Positions 53,183-62,106 are shown, counted from the first letter of the stretch. The stretch: DNA of 64,000 nucleotides from Sedimentitalea sp042687825 (GCF_042687825.1 NZ_JBHUQE010000004.1:62001-126000); one strand, 5' to 3'. The notes: generated from the sequence alone by a model not told the origin. A program made the numbers and translations.

Positions 53183-54187
53183 ATGGCAGAACCGGATTCC
53201 ACGCAGGACGACGTGGAGAGACAGGAGATCTATCCCAAAGAAGAGGCGGCTCCGATCGGCACCGCGCTGAACGTATTGGGGGCAATGGCGTCACTGGCGC
53301 TGATTGCAGGGATCGGTGTCTGGGGCTATCAACTGGTGATGCGCGATGTCAGCGGCGTGCCGGTGGTGCGCGCCATCGAGGGGCCGATGCGGGTGCAGCC
53401 CGTGGACCCGGGCGGGCGCGAGGCCGACCATCAAGGGCTGGCCGTCAACGCGGTGGCCGCCGTGGGGTCGGCCCAGGCTCCGGCGGACCGGCTGATGCTG
53501 GCGCCGCGCCCGGTCGATCTGACCGATGAGGACCGGCCCATCGCGAAAGCGGCCCTGGCAACAGGCCCTGGCCCGGTCGACGAGGTCAAATCCGGCTCGG
53601 TGCAATCGCTGGTCGATCAACTGGTGTCCGGCATGTTGGCTGGCCCAGAGACAGAGGCCCCGGTGGTGCAGGCCGCCATGCGGATAGAGCAACCCGCGGC
53701 ACTGGATACGGCCCGGCAACAGCCGGCAGCGGGGGAACAGACCCCGCAAAACGCCCAGGACGACCCCGCGGAACAGGCCGCCCGGGAACAGATTGTGCCG
53801 GCGGTTCTGGCCGGCCCCGGTCTGGCCCAGTCGCTGCGCCCGCGCCCGCGCCCGGCACATGCCCGGCGAACTGCCGCTGTCGCCACGCCCGCCGCGGCCA
53901 GGGCCACAGCCGAGATCGACCCCGACAGCCTGCCCGTCGGCACCCGGCTGGCGCAGCTTGGCGCCTTTGAAAGCGCCGCTGTGGCGCGGCAGGAATGGGA
54001 CCGGCTGGCGGGCCGGTTCGGCGATTACATGGAGGATAAGTCGCGGGTGATCCAGCGCGCCAGCAGCGGTGGGCGTGTCTTCTATCGTCTGCGGGCCATG
54101 GGCTTTGCCGATCTCAGCGAGGCGCGCCGGTTCTGTTCGGTGCTTGTGGCGGCCCGCGCCGATTGTATTCCGGTCACCACGCGTTGA
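53183..54187 (+). CDS. SPOR-domain membrane protein
   Basis: Bitopic inner-membrane protein of 334 residues. A cytoplasmic acidic N-terminus is followed by one helix (LNVLGAMASLALIAGIGVWGYQLVM, residues about 29-53), a long Pro/Ala/Glu-rich periplasmic linker and a C-terminal SPOR domain (TRLAQLGAFESAAVARQEWDRLAGRFGDYM through SVLVAARADCIPV) that binds denuded peptidoglycan glycan at the septum. A role in division or cell-wall remodelling is inferred. It is directly coupled to nagZ, a cell-wall recycling enzyme. Confidence 0.88.
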   Translation: MAEPDSTQDDVERQEIYPKEEAAPIGTALNVLGAMASLALIAGIGVWGYQLVMRDVSGVPVVRAIEGPMRVQPVDPGGREADHQGLAVNAVAAVGSAQAPADRLMLAPRPVDLTDEDRPIAKAALATGPGPVDEVKSGSVQSLVDQLVSGMLAGPETEAPVVQAAMRIEQPAALDTARQQPAAGEQTPQNAQDDPAEQAAREQIVPAVLAGPGLAQSLRPRPRPAHARRTAAVATPAAARATAEIDPDSLPVGTRLAQLGAFESAAVARQEWDRLAGRFGDYMEDKSRVIQRASSGGRVFYRLRAMGFADLSEARRFCSVLVAARADCIPVTTR

Positions 54188-55188
54188 CCTTTGGCGCCAC
54201 CATCCTGGACGCCGAGGGGCTGCGGCTGAGCCCCGATGAGGCGGCGTTCTTTCGCGACGCCGATCCGTTCGGCTTTATCCTGTTTGCCCGCAACCTGGAC
54301 ACGCCCGACCAGATCCGTGCCCTGTGCGGCGACCTGCGCGCGGCGGTCGGGCGCGACGCGCCGATCACCATCGATCAGGAAGGCGGACGGGTACAGCGCC
54401 TGCGCCCGCCGCTGGCCCGGGACTGGCTGCCGCCGCTGGATCATGTCAGCCGCGCCGGGGACCACGCGCCGCGCGCCATGTATCTGCGCTATCGCCTGAT
54501 CGCCGACGAGCTGCGGCAGTTGGGCATCGACAGCAACTGCGCGCCGATGGCCGATCTGGCCGGGCCGCAGACCCATCCGTTTCTGAAGAACCGCTGCTAT
54601 GGCGATCACCCTGAACAGGTGTCCGAACTAGCGCGTGCGGTCGCACAGGGATTGCTGGATGGCGGCGTCTTGCCGGTGTTGAAACATATTCCGGGCCATG
54701 GTCGCGCCACGGCGGACAGTCATTTCGACCTGCCGCATGTGGCTGTCGATGCCGAGACGCTGGACGCCACCGATTTCGCCCCTTTCCGCGCGTTGAACGA
54801 TCTGCCGATGGGGATGACGGCGCATCTGGTCTATGACGCGATCGACCCGCGCCCCGCGACGATCTCGCCGCCGATGATGGCGCTGATCCGCCAGCGGATC
54901 GGTTTTGACGGGCTGATCATGACCGATGACATCTCGATGAAGGCGCTGAGCGGCACGTTGGGCGCGCTCAGCCGCGCCGCCATTGATGCCGGGTGCGACG
55001 TGGTCCTGCATTGCAACGGCAGCCTGTCCGAGCGCAGGCAGGTCGCCGAGGCGGCCGGGCACATGTCCCCGTCGGCGCACCGGCGCGCCGAGGCGGCGCT
55101 GGCGGCGCGGCAGGCGCCGGACGATCTTGACATTCGCGCCTGCGAGGCAGACCTTCACCGCCTCATGGGCGGATCGGTGTATGGCTGA
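54184..55188 (+). CDS. nagZ: Beta-N-acetylglucosaminidase
   Basis: Glycoside hydrolase family 3 enzyme, 334 aa, that removes GlcNAc from anhydro-muropeptides during peptidoglycan recycling in the cytoplasm. The catalytic His/Asp loop is in VLKHIPGHGRATADSHFDLPHV and the nucleophile Asp in GLIMTDDISMKAL. The start is inferred as TTG at 54184, overlapping the previous TGA (TTGA); it gives the usual NagZ N-terminus TFGATILDAEGLRLS. A TTG at 54163 also exists. The neighbours are a SPOR protein and scpA. Confidence 0.9.
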   Translation: MTFGATILDAEGLRLSPDEAAFFRDADPFGFILFARNLDTPDQIRALCGDLRAAVGRDAPITIDQEGGRVQRLRPPLARDWLPPLDHVSRAGDHAPRAMYLRYRLIADELRQLGIDSNCAPMADLAGPQTHPFLKNRCYGDHPEQVSELARAVAQGLLDGGVLPVLKHIPGHGRATADSHFDLPHVAVDAETLDATDFAPFRALNDLPMGMTAHLVYDAIDPRPATISPPMMALIRQRIGFDGLIMTDDISMKALSGTLGALSRAAIDAGCDVVLHCNGSLSERRQVAEAAGHMSPSAHRRAEAALAARQAPDDLDIRACEADLHRLMGGSVYG

Positions 55189-55972
55189 AAACCAGTTTCA
55201 AGAGGACAGGATGTCGGTGGCCGAACGGATGGCCGCCGAGGCGCTGATCGTCGATGTCGACGGGTTCGAGGGGCCGCTGGACGTTCTGCTGACCCTGTCG
55301 CGCACGCAAAAGGTCGATTTGCGCAAGATCTCGGTTCTGCAACTGGCGCAGCAATATCTGGGCTTTGTCGAAAAGGCCAAGGAACTGCGCCTGGAACTGG
55401 CCGCCGACTATCTGGTGATGGCGGCCTGGCTGGCGTTTCTGAAATCGCGGCTGCTGTTGCCGCCGGACCCGACCGAAGAGGGTCCCAGCGGCGAGGAACT
55501 GGCGGCGCATCTGGCGTTCCAGCTGGAACGGCTGCAGGCGATGCGGGACGCGGCGGCGCGGCTGATGGGGCGCGACCGGCTGGGGCGGGACTTTTTCGCC
55601 CGTGGTCAGGCCCAGGATGTCACCCGGGTCAAATCGGTGACCTACACGGCGACCTTGCTGGACCTGATGCAGGGCTACGCGCGCATCCGCACCCGTGACG
55701 AATTCCGCCCCTTTGTGATGGATCGGGATTCGGTCTTTACCATGGAGCAGGCGCTGGAGCGGATGCGACCGTTGATCGGCTTTGCCGGCACCTGGACCGA
55801 CCTGACCACCTATATGCCCGAGGGCTGGGACGGCGATCCGGTGCGTCTGCGTTCGGCCACGGCGGCGACCTTTGCCGCCTCGCTGGAACTGGTCAAGGAG
55901 GGGCACATGGAGATCCGCCAATCGGAGACTTTCGCGCCCATTCAACTGCGCAGGAAGAGTGAAAGATCGTGA
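55181..55972 (+). CDS. scpA: Segregation and condensation protein ScpA
   Basis: Kleisin subunit of the SMC-ScpAB condensin, 263 aa, for chromosome folding and segregation. Family features: VDGFEGPLDVLLTLSRTQKVDLRKISVLQLAQQYL at the N-terminus and the C-terminal winged region FAASLELVKEGHMEIRQSETFAPIQLRR. The start at 55181 overlaps nagZ by eight bases; a second ATG at 55211 with GAGG before it is possible. It is followed by scpB with a four-base overlap. Confidence 0.94.
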   Translation: MAENQFQEDRMSVAERMAAEALIVDVDGFEGPLDVLLTLSRTQKVDLRKISVLQLAQQYLGFVEKAKELRLELAADYLVMAAWLAFLKSRLLLPPDPTEEGPSGEELAAHLAFQLERLQAMRDAAARLMGRDRLGRDFFARGQAQDVTRVKSVTYTATLLDLMQGYARIRTRDEFRPFVMDRDSVFTMEQALERMRPLIGFAGTWTDLTTYMPEGWDGDPVRLRSATAATFAASLELVKEGHMEIRQSETFAPIQLRRKSERS

Positions 55973-56640
55973 CGCAAGACACAGAAGAGACACGGGAAAA
56001 TACCGACAGCCTGTTTCAGGCGCCGCCCATGGCCGAGCAGGAACGCATGGTCGAGGCGGTGCTGTTTGCCAGCGCCGCGCCGGTGACCGTGCGCGATCTG
56101 GAAAGCCGCATGCCGCATGGGTGTGACGCCGCCGAGGCGCTGGTGCATCTGCGCAAACGCTATGAGGGGCGCGGCGTGCAGGTGGTCAAGGTCAACGATG
56201 CCTGGGCGATCCGTACTGCGGCGGATCTCGGGTTCCTGATGCAGAAAGAGACCGTCGAGACGCGCAAGCTGAGCCGCGCGGCCGTCGAAACGCTGGCGAT
56301 CATCGCCTATCACCAGCCGGTGACGCGGGCCGAGATCGAGGAAATCCGCGGTGTGTCGGTCAGCCGCGGCACGGTGGACCAGTTGCTGGAAATGGAATGG
56401 ATTCGGTTGGGGCGGCGCAAGATGACTCCGGGCCGGCCCGTGACCTTTGTCGTGACCTCGGAATTCCTGGATCATTTCGGGTTGGAAACCGCCCGCGATC
56501 TGCCTGGGCTGAAGGAACTGCGCGCGGCCGGTCTGTTGGAAAACCGCCCGCCCCCCGGGGCGGTGCAACTGACCCGGCGCGACGAGGATGACGAGGAGTC
56601 GGAGGCCGCGATTGGCCAGCCGGAGCTGTTCGAAGACTGA
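55969..56640 (+). CDS. scpB: Segregation and condensation protein ScpB
   Basis: Kite subunit of the SMC-ScpAB complex, 223 aa, with two winged-helix domains. Signature stretches are MVEAVLFASAAPVTVRDLESRM, the helix LSRAAVETLAIIAYHQPVTRAEIEEIRGVSV and VSRGTVDQLLEMEWIRLGRR with GRPVTFVVTSEFLDHFGL. The GTG start overlaps the scpA stop by four bases, which fits the usual coupling. The C-terminal tail is acidic. Confidence 0.95.
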   Translation: MTQDTEETRENTDSLFQAPPMAEQERMVEAVLFASAAPVTVRDLESRMPHGCDAAEALVHLRKRYEGRGVQVVKVNDAWAIRTAADLGFLMQKETVETRKLSRAAVETLAIIAYHQPVTRAEIEEIRGVSVSRGTVDQLLEMEWIRLGRRKMTPGRPVTFVVTSEFLDHFGLETARDLPGLKELRAAGLLENRPPPGAVQLTRRDEDDEESEAAIGQPELFED

Positions 56641-56677
56641 TGGCTTGCGGCCCGACCGGACGCGGAGGAATAGTGCG

Positions 56678-56920
56678 ATGAACCTGAACCAGATCGTCAA
56701 GATGGCGCTGCGCATGCTGATGCGCAGAGCCGTCGGCAGGGGCGTGAATGCCGGCCTGAACGCGATGTCCAACCGGTCGTCCAGGGCCGATCCGTCCGCC
56801 CCCGATCCCGGCAGCGCCAAGACCGGCGGGGGCGGCGGTGCCAAAAAACTGAACCGCCAGCAACGACAGGCGCGCCGGGCGGCCCGTCAGGCGGCCAGAT
56901 TGGCCCGGCGAAATTCATGA
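56678..56920 (+). CDS. Small basic protein of unknown function, 80 aa
   Basis: Basic 80-residue protein, MNLNQIVKMALRMLMRRAVGRGVNAGLNAMSNR, then a Gly/Pro-rich linker and a C-terminal Arg-rich helix (LNRQQRQARRAARQAARLARRNS). GGAGGAATAGTGCG before the ATG is a good ribosome site, so translation is likely. The pattern suggests nucleic-acid or membrane-surface contact, but no family is recognised. It follows scpB by 37 bases in the same direction. Confidence 0.66.
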   Translation: MNLNQIVKMALRMLMRRAVGRGVNAGLNAMSNRSSRADPSAPDPGSAKTGGGGGAKKLNRQQRQARRAARQAARLARRNS

Positions 56921-56954
56921 CGTCGGAAACCCGCCTGCATACGGCGGGTGAGGT

Positions 56955-58043
56955 TCAATCCGCCGGTGCGCGAAAGTGCTTGGACAGTTTCAGCCCCTGG
57001 CCCTGATAGTTCGAAGCGATATCCGCGCCGTAAAGCTGGGTCGGCACTGCGGCCATGCGCTCATAGACCAGCCGGCCGACGACCTGTCCGTGCTCCAGCA
57101 CGAACGGTGCCTCGTGACAGCGCACTTCCAGAACCCCGCGCGAGCCGGCCCCACCGGCAGCTGCGTGCCCGAAACCCGGGTCAAAGAACCCGGCATAATG
57201 TACCCGGAACTCGCCCACCATCGCCAGATAGGGGGCCATCTCGGCGGCGCAATGGGGCGGGATGGCGATGGCCTCGCGGCTGACCAGAATGTAAAAGGCG
57301 CCGGGGTCCAGAATGATCCAGCCCTTGTCGGTATGCACCTGTTCCCAGAAATCCGCCGGGTCGTAATGGTTCAGCCTGCTCAGATCGATGACGCCGGTAT
57401 GCGGCTTGGCGCGATAGCCGACCAGATGCCCGGCGCGGGGTTTCAGGTCGACCGAAAAGCCCAGCCCGTCAGAGATCACCGGCTCGCCCGACACGATGGG
57501 GGTTTCGCGGTGAATGGCGCGCAAGGCAACGTCGTCGATCACCGTCTTGCCGGTGCGAAAAATGATCTGGTTCAGCATCTGCCCGGTCTGTGCGATCACC
57601 GAAAAGCTCTGCGGGCAGATCTCGACATAAAGCTGACCGGCATAGCCCGCGGGCACCCGGTCGAACTCGACCCCGTAATCGGTGATGATCCGGGTCAAGA
57701 GATCAAGCCGCCCGATAGAGGATTTCGCGCTGGCAGCGCCGGACATGCCCGGGGGCAGGGCCAGGCTTTCCTGCAGCGGCACCACATAGACGCAGCCCTT
57801 TTCCAGCACCGCGCCGCCGGTCAGGTCGATCTGGTGCATCTGGAATTCCGCCAGCCGCTGGGCCACGGTGCGGTCGCGTCCGGCCAGGAACGAGGCGCGC
57901 ACGCGGTAGGCAACGTGGCCCAGCCGCAGATCCAGACTGGCCGGCTGAACCTGTCCCGGCGTGATTGCGGCTGCGGCGGAGATGGCGCCGTCGCGGATCA
58001 TTGCGCTGATATGCTGGTTCGGACTGACGCCCGTCATTGCCAT
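56955..58043 (-). CDS. dcd: Double-length dCTP deaminase
   Basis: 2'-deoxycytidine triphosphate deaminase of the double-domain alphaproteobacterial type, 362 aa. It deaminates dCTP to dUTP for dTTP synthesis. The sequence ASLDLRLGHVAYRVRASF and the active-site-like stretch SAKSSIGRLDLLTRIITDYG recur in altered form in the second half (DPGAFYILVSREAIAIPPHCAAEM, YAGFFDPGFGHAAAGGAGSRGVLEVR). This is twice the usual 190-residue Dcd, so one polypeptide carries two family units. The ATG at 58043 has GGAGG seven bases upstream. Confidence 0.88.
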   Translation of the reverse strand: MAMTGVSPNQHISAMIRDGAISAAAAITPGQVQPASLDLRLGHVAYRVRASFLAGRDRTVAQRLAEFQMHQIDLTGGAVLEKGCVYVVPLQESLALPPGMSGAASAKSSIGRLDLLTRIITDYGVEFDRVPAGYAGQLYVEICPQSFSVIAQTGQMLNQIIFRTGKTVIDDVALRAIHRETPIVSGEPVISDGLGFSVDLKPRAGHLVGYRAKPHTGVIDLSRLNHYDPADFWEQVHTDKGWIILDPGAFYILVSREAIAIPPHCAAEMAPYLAMVGEFRVHYAGFFDPGFGHAAAGGAGSRGVLEVRCHEAPFVLEHGQVVGRLVYERMAAVPTQLYGADIASNYQGQGLKLSKHFRAPAD

Positions 58044-58095
58044 GCCCCTGCCTCCGTTGGTCGGAGGCGGGCAGGCGGGCATCGTCGGTGTGATT

Positions 58096-58172
58096 TGGTC
58101 GGGCTAGCAGGACTCGAACCTGCGACCTTCCGTCCCCCAGACGGACGCGCTACCAGGCTGCGCCATAGCCCG
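58096..58172 (-). tRNA. tRNA-Pro (GGG)
   Basis: On the minus strand a complete cloverleaf of 77 bases, with CCA encoded. Acceptor arms CGGGCTA and TAGCCCG pair, the D arm has GCGCAGCCTGGTAGCGC, the T arm GCAGG-TTCGAGT-CCTGC. The anticodon arm TCCGT-CTGGGGG-ACGGA gives loop CTGGGGG with anticodon GGG, reading Pro CCC codons. It lies between the dCTP deaminase and merR genes. Confidence 0.97.
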
Positions 58173-58232
58173 ACGATGCGGTGTTCATACCGGTTTTCCG
58201 ACCGGGGGCAAGGGGAAATCACTGGAAACGCC

Positions 58233-59168
58233 CTAAGTCGCGCCGGGTCCGGCTTTTGTGGCCAGCCAGTTCCGCAAATCCTGCACCAGGGGTGCCAGCT
58301 GTTCGGACTGTTCGGTGGTGACACGGTCCAGCATCGCCAGTTGCGCCAACACGCCGGGGCTGTAGGGCAGACGGGCTTCGCTGGGCGGATCCGGGGCATC
58401 GACAACCCGGGCGCGCGGCGGTTCCGGTTCGGTTTCTGACTGTCCGGACGCAGATGGTTGCGGTGCGGCCGGCGCGGTCTGGGCCGGTTCGGCCTGCACC
58501 GGTTCCAAGCCGGATGGCGGCACGGTTTCCGGCGCAGCTGCGGGCGTTGGCGCAGCCGTTTCCGATTGCTGCGCAGCCTGCCGTGATGCGGCGTCGGACG
58601 CGCTCTGGGGCGCGGGTCGGTGCATGAATGCGGGGGCGCCAGCTGAAGCTGTCGACCCTGACTGCGAGGCCTGTGGTGCAGACGGGGCGGCGGCGTCATC
58701 AGGCGGGCGCGGGGCTGGGTTGCCGTCGCCGGTGGTTGGCGCGGGCACCGCTGCTGCGGAAAAAAGATCTCCGCCCGGACTGTCGTCTTCTTCGCCGAAA
58801 TCATCGTCCAGATCGGCAAAGGCCACGGGCTTGGCCGCAGTCGGCACCGCGCGCAGGGCGGGGCCGGTGGTTGCGGCGGTGTCGTCGATTTCCTCAAGCG
58901 ACTGCGACATCTCGGCCACGTGGCCGACGCCTTGTTCCTTGAGAATTTTCTGAGCCCCCTTGATGGTCAGCCCATCCTCATGCAGCAGCTTCTTGATGCC
59001 GCCCAGCAATCGCATGTCGTTCGGTCGGTAATAGCGCCGCCCGCCAGCACGCTTGACGGGTTTGATCTGGCTGAACTTGCTTTCCCAGAAGCGCAACACA
59101 TGTGCCTGCACCCCCAACCAGTCGGCGACCTCGCTGATCGTGCGAAAGGCGTCGGGTGACTTGCTCAT
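58233..59168 (-). CDS. MerR-family regulator with long disordered tail
   Basis: Regulator of 311 residues. The MerR winged helix is at residues 8-75: FRTISEVADWLGVQAHVLRFWESKFSQIKPVKRAGGRRYYRPNDMRLLGGIKKLLHEDGLTIKGAQKILKEQG. The rest is a Pro/Ala/Glu-rich low-complexity linker, with a short conserved C-terminal helix (PGVLAQLAMLDRVTTEQSEQLAPLVQDLRNWL). It follows ihfA in the same direction by 15 bases; this position is well known for alphaproteobacterial MerR genes. No effector-binding domain is visible. Confidence 0.88.
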   Translation of the reverse strand: MSKSPDAFRTISEVADWLGVQAHVLRFWESKFSQIKPVKRAGGRRYYRPNDMRLLGGIKKLLHEDGLTIKGAQKILKEQGVGHVAEMSQSLEEIDDTAATTGPALRAVPTAAKPVAFADLDDDFGEEDDSPGGDLFSAAAVPAPTTGDGNPAPRPPDDAAAPSAPQASQSGSTASAGAPAFMHRPAPQSASDAASRQAAQQSETAAPTPAAAPETVPPSGLEPVQAEPAQTAPAAPQPSASGQSETEPEPPRARVVDAPDPPSEARLPYSPGVLAQLAMLDRVTTEQSEQLAPLVQDLRNWLATKAGPGAT

Positions 59169-59183
59169 GCATTCTGCTCCGGG

Positions 59184-59489
59184 TCAGCGTTTCTTGTTTC
59201 CGGCGGCGACGCGATCCTTCATCAGGTGCGATGGCCGAAACGTCAGTACCCGCCGTGGCTGGATCGGCACTTCTTCGCCGGTTTTGGGGTTGCGCCCGAT
59301 CCGGGCCGATTTGTCCCGCACGCTGAACGTGCCAAAGGAAGAGATTTTGACCTGCTCGCCCCGAACCAGCGCATCCGACATGTGTTCGAGCATGCTTTCG
59401 ACCAGTTGCGCGCTTTCGTTGCGGGACAGACCGACTTCGCGGAACACCGCTTCGCTCAGGTCCATCCGTGTCAGTGTTTTTTCGCCCAT
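59184..59489 (-). CDS. ihfA: Integration host factor alpha subunit
   Basis: DNA-bending protein of 101 residues, heterodimer partner of IhfB. Key parts: MGEKTLTRMDLSEAVFREVGLSRNESAQLVESMLEHMSDAL, VKISSFGTFSVRDKSARIGRNPKTGEEVPIQPRRVLTFRPS with the DNA-intercalating NPKTGE beta arm. The shorter start is chosen because it fits IhfA; the longer frame is not. Upstream at 59569-59580 there is a perfect palindrome TAACCGCGGTTA, possibly an operator. MerR follows. Confidence 0.95.
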   Translation of the reverse strand: MGEKTLTRMDLSEAVFREVGLSRNESAQLVESMLEHMSDALVRGEQVKISSFGTFSVRDKSARIGRNPKTGEEVPIQPRRVLTFRPSHLMKDRVAAGNKKR

Positions 59490-59568
59490 CTTCTCCCCCT
59501 GATTTGCGCACGAGCATAGGGCGGAGGCAATTTCGCTGTCAATATCAATGATTTGCAAGAGGCGTGGT

Positions 59569-59580
59569 TAACCGCGGTTA
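59569..59580. promoter_or_regulatory. Perfect 12-base palindrome upstream of ihfA
   Basis: TAACCGCGGTTA, in the gap between fabH and ihfA. It may be a binding site for a dimeric regulator or simply chance; nothing else identifies it. Confidence 0.3.
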
Positions 59581-59601
59581 TCGTACGCCCAAAAGCGCGC
59601 T

Positions 59602-60573
59602 TTACCAGCGCAGGACCACCGCCCCCCAGGCCAGCCCGCCGCCGATCGCCTCGGTCACGATGAGGTCGCCGGGTTTGATCTGGCCGCGTTCCTTGGCCAC
59701 GGACAGGGCCAGCGGTATTGAGGCCGCCGAGGTGTTGCCGTGGTCCTGAACCGTGACGACGACGCGCTCCATCTCCAGCCCCATCTTGCGGGCGGTGCCC
59801 TGGATGATGCGGATATTGGCCTGGTGCGGCACGATCCAGTCGACATCCTCCGAACTCAGCCCGGCCTTGGTCAGCGCGGTTTCCGCGGTGGCCGCCAGCT
59901 TTTCGACCGCGTGCCGGAACACCTGGTTGCCCTGCATGCGCAGGTGACCGGTGGTCTGCATCGAGACGCCGCCATCGACGTAAAGCAGGTCCTTGTGCCG
60001 GCCGTCCGAATTCAGGTCGGTGGACAGGATGCCGCGATCGTCGGAATTTCCGGCGCATTCCTGCGCCTCAAGCACCAGCGCGCCGGCGCCGTCGCCGAAC
60101 AGGACACAGGTGCCGCGGTCGGTCCAGTCCATGATCTGGCTGAAGGTTTCCGCGCCGATCACCAGCACCCGCTTGGCCTGACCCGACAGGATCAACGCAT
60201 TGGCGGTGCTCAGCGCATAGACGAACCCGGCGCAGACCGCTTGCAGGTCAAAGGCGAACCCCTGTTCCATGCCCAGCGCGGACTGCACCATGGTGGCGGC
60301 CGAGGGAAAGGTCAGATCGGCGGTCGATGTGGCCAGGATGATGGCGTCGATATCGTCGGGCTGCAGATTGGCATCGGCCAGGGCGGCACGGGCCGCGTGG
60401 GTGCCCAGATCAGACGTGGTTTCGCCTTCGGCCGCGAAATGTCGCTGCTGGATGCCGGACCGGGACTGAATCCACTCGTCGGTCGTTTCCAGAGTTGTCT
60501 CGAAATACGAGTTCGGCACGACCCGCTCGGGCAGATAATGGCCGACTCCGAGAACAACTGCGCGCACTGTCAT
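59602..60573 (-). CDS. fabH: 3-oxoacyl-ACP synthase III
   Basis: First condensing enzyme of fatty acid synthesis, joining acetyl-CoA and malonyl-ACP; 323 aa. The catalytic Cys is in FDLQAVCAGFVYALSTANAL, His in VDWIVPHQANIRIIQGTA and Asn in VVTVQDHGNTSAASIPLALSV. The start at 60573 (MTVRAVVLGVGHYLP) overlaps the plsX stop by four bases (ATGA); a longer in-frame extension is antisense noise within plsX. Confidence 0.96.
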   Translation of the reverse strand: MTVRAVVLGVGHYLPERVVPNSYFETTLETTDEWIQSRSGIQQRHFAAEGETTSDLGTHAARAALADANLQPDDIDAIILATSTADLTFPSAATMVQSALGMEQGFAFDLQAVCAGFVYALSTANALILSGQAKRVLVIGAETFSQIMDWTDRGTCVLFGDGAGALVLEAQECAGNSDDRGILSTDLNSDGRHKDLLYVDGGVSMQTTGHLRMQGNQVFRHAVEKLAATAETALTKAGLSSEDVDWIVPHQANIRIIQGTARKMGLEMERVVVTVQDHGNTSAASIPLALSVAKERGQIKPGDLIVTEAIGGGLAWGAVVLRW

Positions 60574-61706
60574 GCCTGACCTTCTTCTTGTTGTTGTTTT
60601 GCCTGTTGCGGCGCCTCGCCGGGGGCCGGTTCGGCGGCATCTTGGGCAAGCTCGCCGGTGGATGCAACCCGCGCCGCCAGTTTTTCCGAGAAACCGCCTT
60701 CTGCCAGACGAAAGGCCAGCTTGACCGCCGCCGAGACGCCGGTGGCATCCGCGCTGCCATGCGATTTGACCACGGTGCCGTTCAGACCCAGGAACACGCC
60801 GCCATTGACGCGGCGCGGGTCGATCCGCTTTTTCAGCCGGGCCAGCGAGGTGATCGCCAGAACCGACGCGATTCGAGACAGGATCGAGTATTTGAAAGCC
60901 TGGCGCAGCAGGTCGGCGATCAACCGCGCGGTGCCCTCGCCGGTCTTGATCGCGACATTGCCTGTAAAGCCGTCGGTGACGATGACGTCGGCGGCATCGC
61001 CGGGAATGTCGCTGCCCTCGACAAAGCCGACAAAATCGAAATCCGCCGGGCCGGCGAAATCCGCGATCAGCCCATGCGCCTCTTTCAGTTCGGTGCGGCC
61101 CTTGTGTTCCTCGGTGCCGACATTCAAGAGCCCGATCCGAGGATGTTCCAGCCCCAGCCCGTTGCGGGCATAAGACGCCCCCATCAGTGCATATTGCAGC
61201 AGGTCGCGGGCATCGGCGCGGATATCGGCGCCGACATCCAGCATCACGTTGAACCCCTGGGAATTGCTCGAGGGAAACAGGATCGCAATGGCCGGACGAT
61301 TCACGCCGGGCAGCTTGCGCAGGCGGATCACGCTGAGCGCCATCAGCGCACCGGTATTGCCGCAGGACACCGCGCCCGCGGCCTCGCCGCTGCGCACGGA
61401 TTCCAGGGCCGACCACATCGAGGTGCCCTTGCCGTTGCGCATCACCTGGCTGGGCTTGTCCTCCATCGTCACGACATCGCTCACGTCGCGGAACGTGACG
61501 CGGCCCGCCAGCACGTCGCGGCGGGCGACCAGGGGTTTCAGAATGTCCTGGGGACCGTGCAGAACGAACCCGATATCCGGATTCTTTTCCGCAGACATGG
61601 CAATGCCGGCGACAACGGCCGAGGGACCGTCATCGCCGCCCATGGCGTCAACCGAAATAAGGATGCGTCCGGCGTTTGCGGGGTTCTGATCGGGCTGGGC
61701 CGTCAT
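60570..61706 (-). CDS. plsX: Phosphate acyltransferase PlsX
   Basis: Makes acyl-phosphate from acyl-ACP for membrane lipid synthesis; 378 residues. The N-terminus reads ILISVDAMGGDDGPSAVVAGI, with later KGTSMWSALESVRSGEAAGAVSCGNTGALMALSV and NVGTEEHKGRTELKEAH motifs. It lies in the classic rpmF-plsX-fabH-ihfA order. The gap to rpmF is only 21 bases. The tail after about residue 345 is Glu/Gln rich and disordered. Confidence 0.96.
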   Translation of the reverse strand: MTAQPDQNPANAGRILISVDAMGGDDGPSAVVAGIAMSAEKNPDIGFVLHGPQDILKPLVARRDVLAGRVTFRDVSDVVTMEDKPSQVMRNGKGTSMWSALESVRSGEAAGAVSCGNTGALMALSVIRLRKLPGVNRPAIAILFPSSNSQGFNVMLDVGADIRADARDLLQYALMGASYARNGLGLEHPRIGLLNVGTEEHKGRTELKEAHGLIADFAGPADFDFVGFVEGSDIPGDAADVIVTDGFTGNVAIKTGEGTARLIADLLRQAFKYSILSRIASVLAITSLARLKKRIDPRRVNGGVFLGLNGTVVKSHGSADATGVSAAVKLAFRLAEGGFSEKLAARVASTGELAQDAAEPAPGEAPQQAKQQQEEGQA

Positions 61707-61727
61707 GCAAATGCCTGTCTGGTCGGC

Positions 61728-61934
61728 CTACGCCGCGTCTTCGTCCAGATCGATCTCGTCAGCCAGTGCGACGACTTCCTTGTCGTCATAATGGCCGCAG
61801 GACGCGCAAACGTGGTGCGGGCGCTTCAGCTCGCCGCAATTCGGGCATTCGTTCGGGTTTGCAGCAACCAGTGCATCGTGCGCACGACGGTTGTTGCGGC
61901 GCGATTTGGATACTTTGTTCTGTTGGACAGCCAT
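61728..61934 (-). CDS. rpmF: 50S ribosomal protein L32
   Basis: 68-residue ribosomal protein starting MAVQQNKVSKSRRNNRRAHD, the L32 hallmark. The zinc-ribbon CxxC pairs are CPNCGELKRPHHVCASC, the classical four-Cys type. It is followed by plsX and preceded by its own promoter at 62079-62106. It is a reliable housekeeping marker. Confidence 0.98.
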   Translation of the reverse strand: MAVQQNKVSKSRRNNRRAHDALVAANPNECPNCGELKRPHHVCASCGHYDDKEVVALADEIDLDEDAA

Positions 61935-62078
61935 GTCTCAACCTTTGTCTGATATGGGCCGGCGGGCGTTCCCGAAGGCCATGTTGCATTGTTCGTTTCG
62001 CGTATCGTTCTGACCGGCGTGACGTGCGTTTAGGCCGAGGCCCGTCCGATGTCCAACCATAATTCCGATGAGCGCGCG

Positions 62079-62106
62079 AAAATACTGTGATTCAGCGTCG
62101 GTGCAA
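62079..62106 (-). promoter_or_regulatory. Promoter of the rpmF-plsX-fabH operon
   Basis: On the minus strand TTGCAC, a 16-base spacer and TATTTT lie about 145 bases before the rpmF ATG. It fits the long leader common for rpmF operons. Confidence 0.5.

Noticed and set aside
59602..61416. 604-codon version of the fabH frame
   Set aside because: The extra N-terminus lies inside plsX in another frame and has no motif; the ATG at 60573 gives the normal FabH start.
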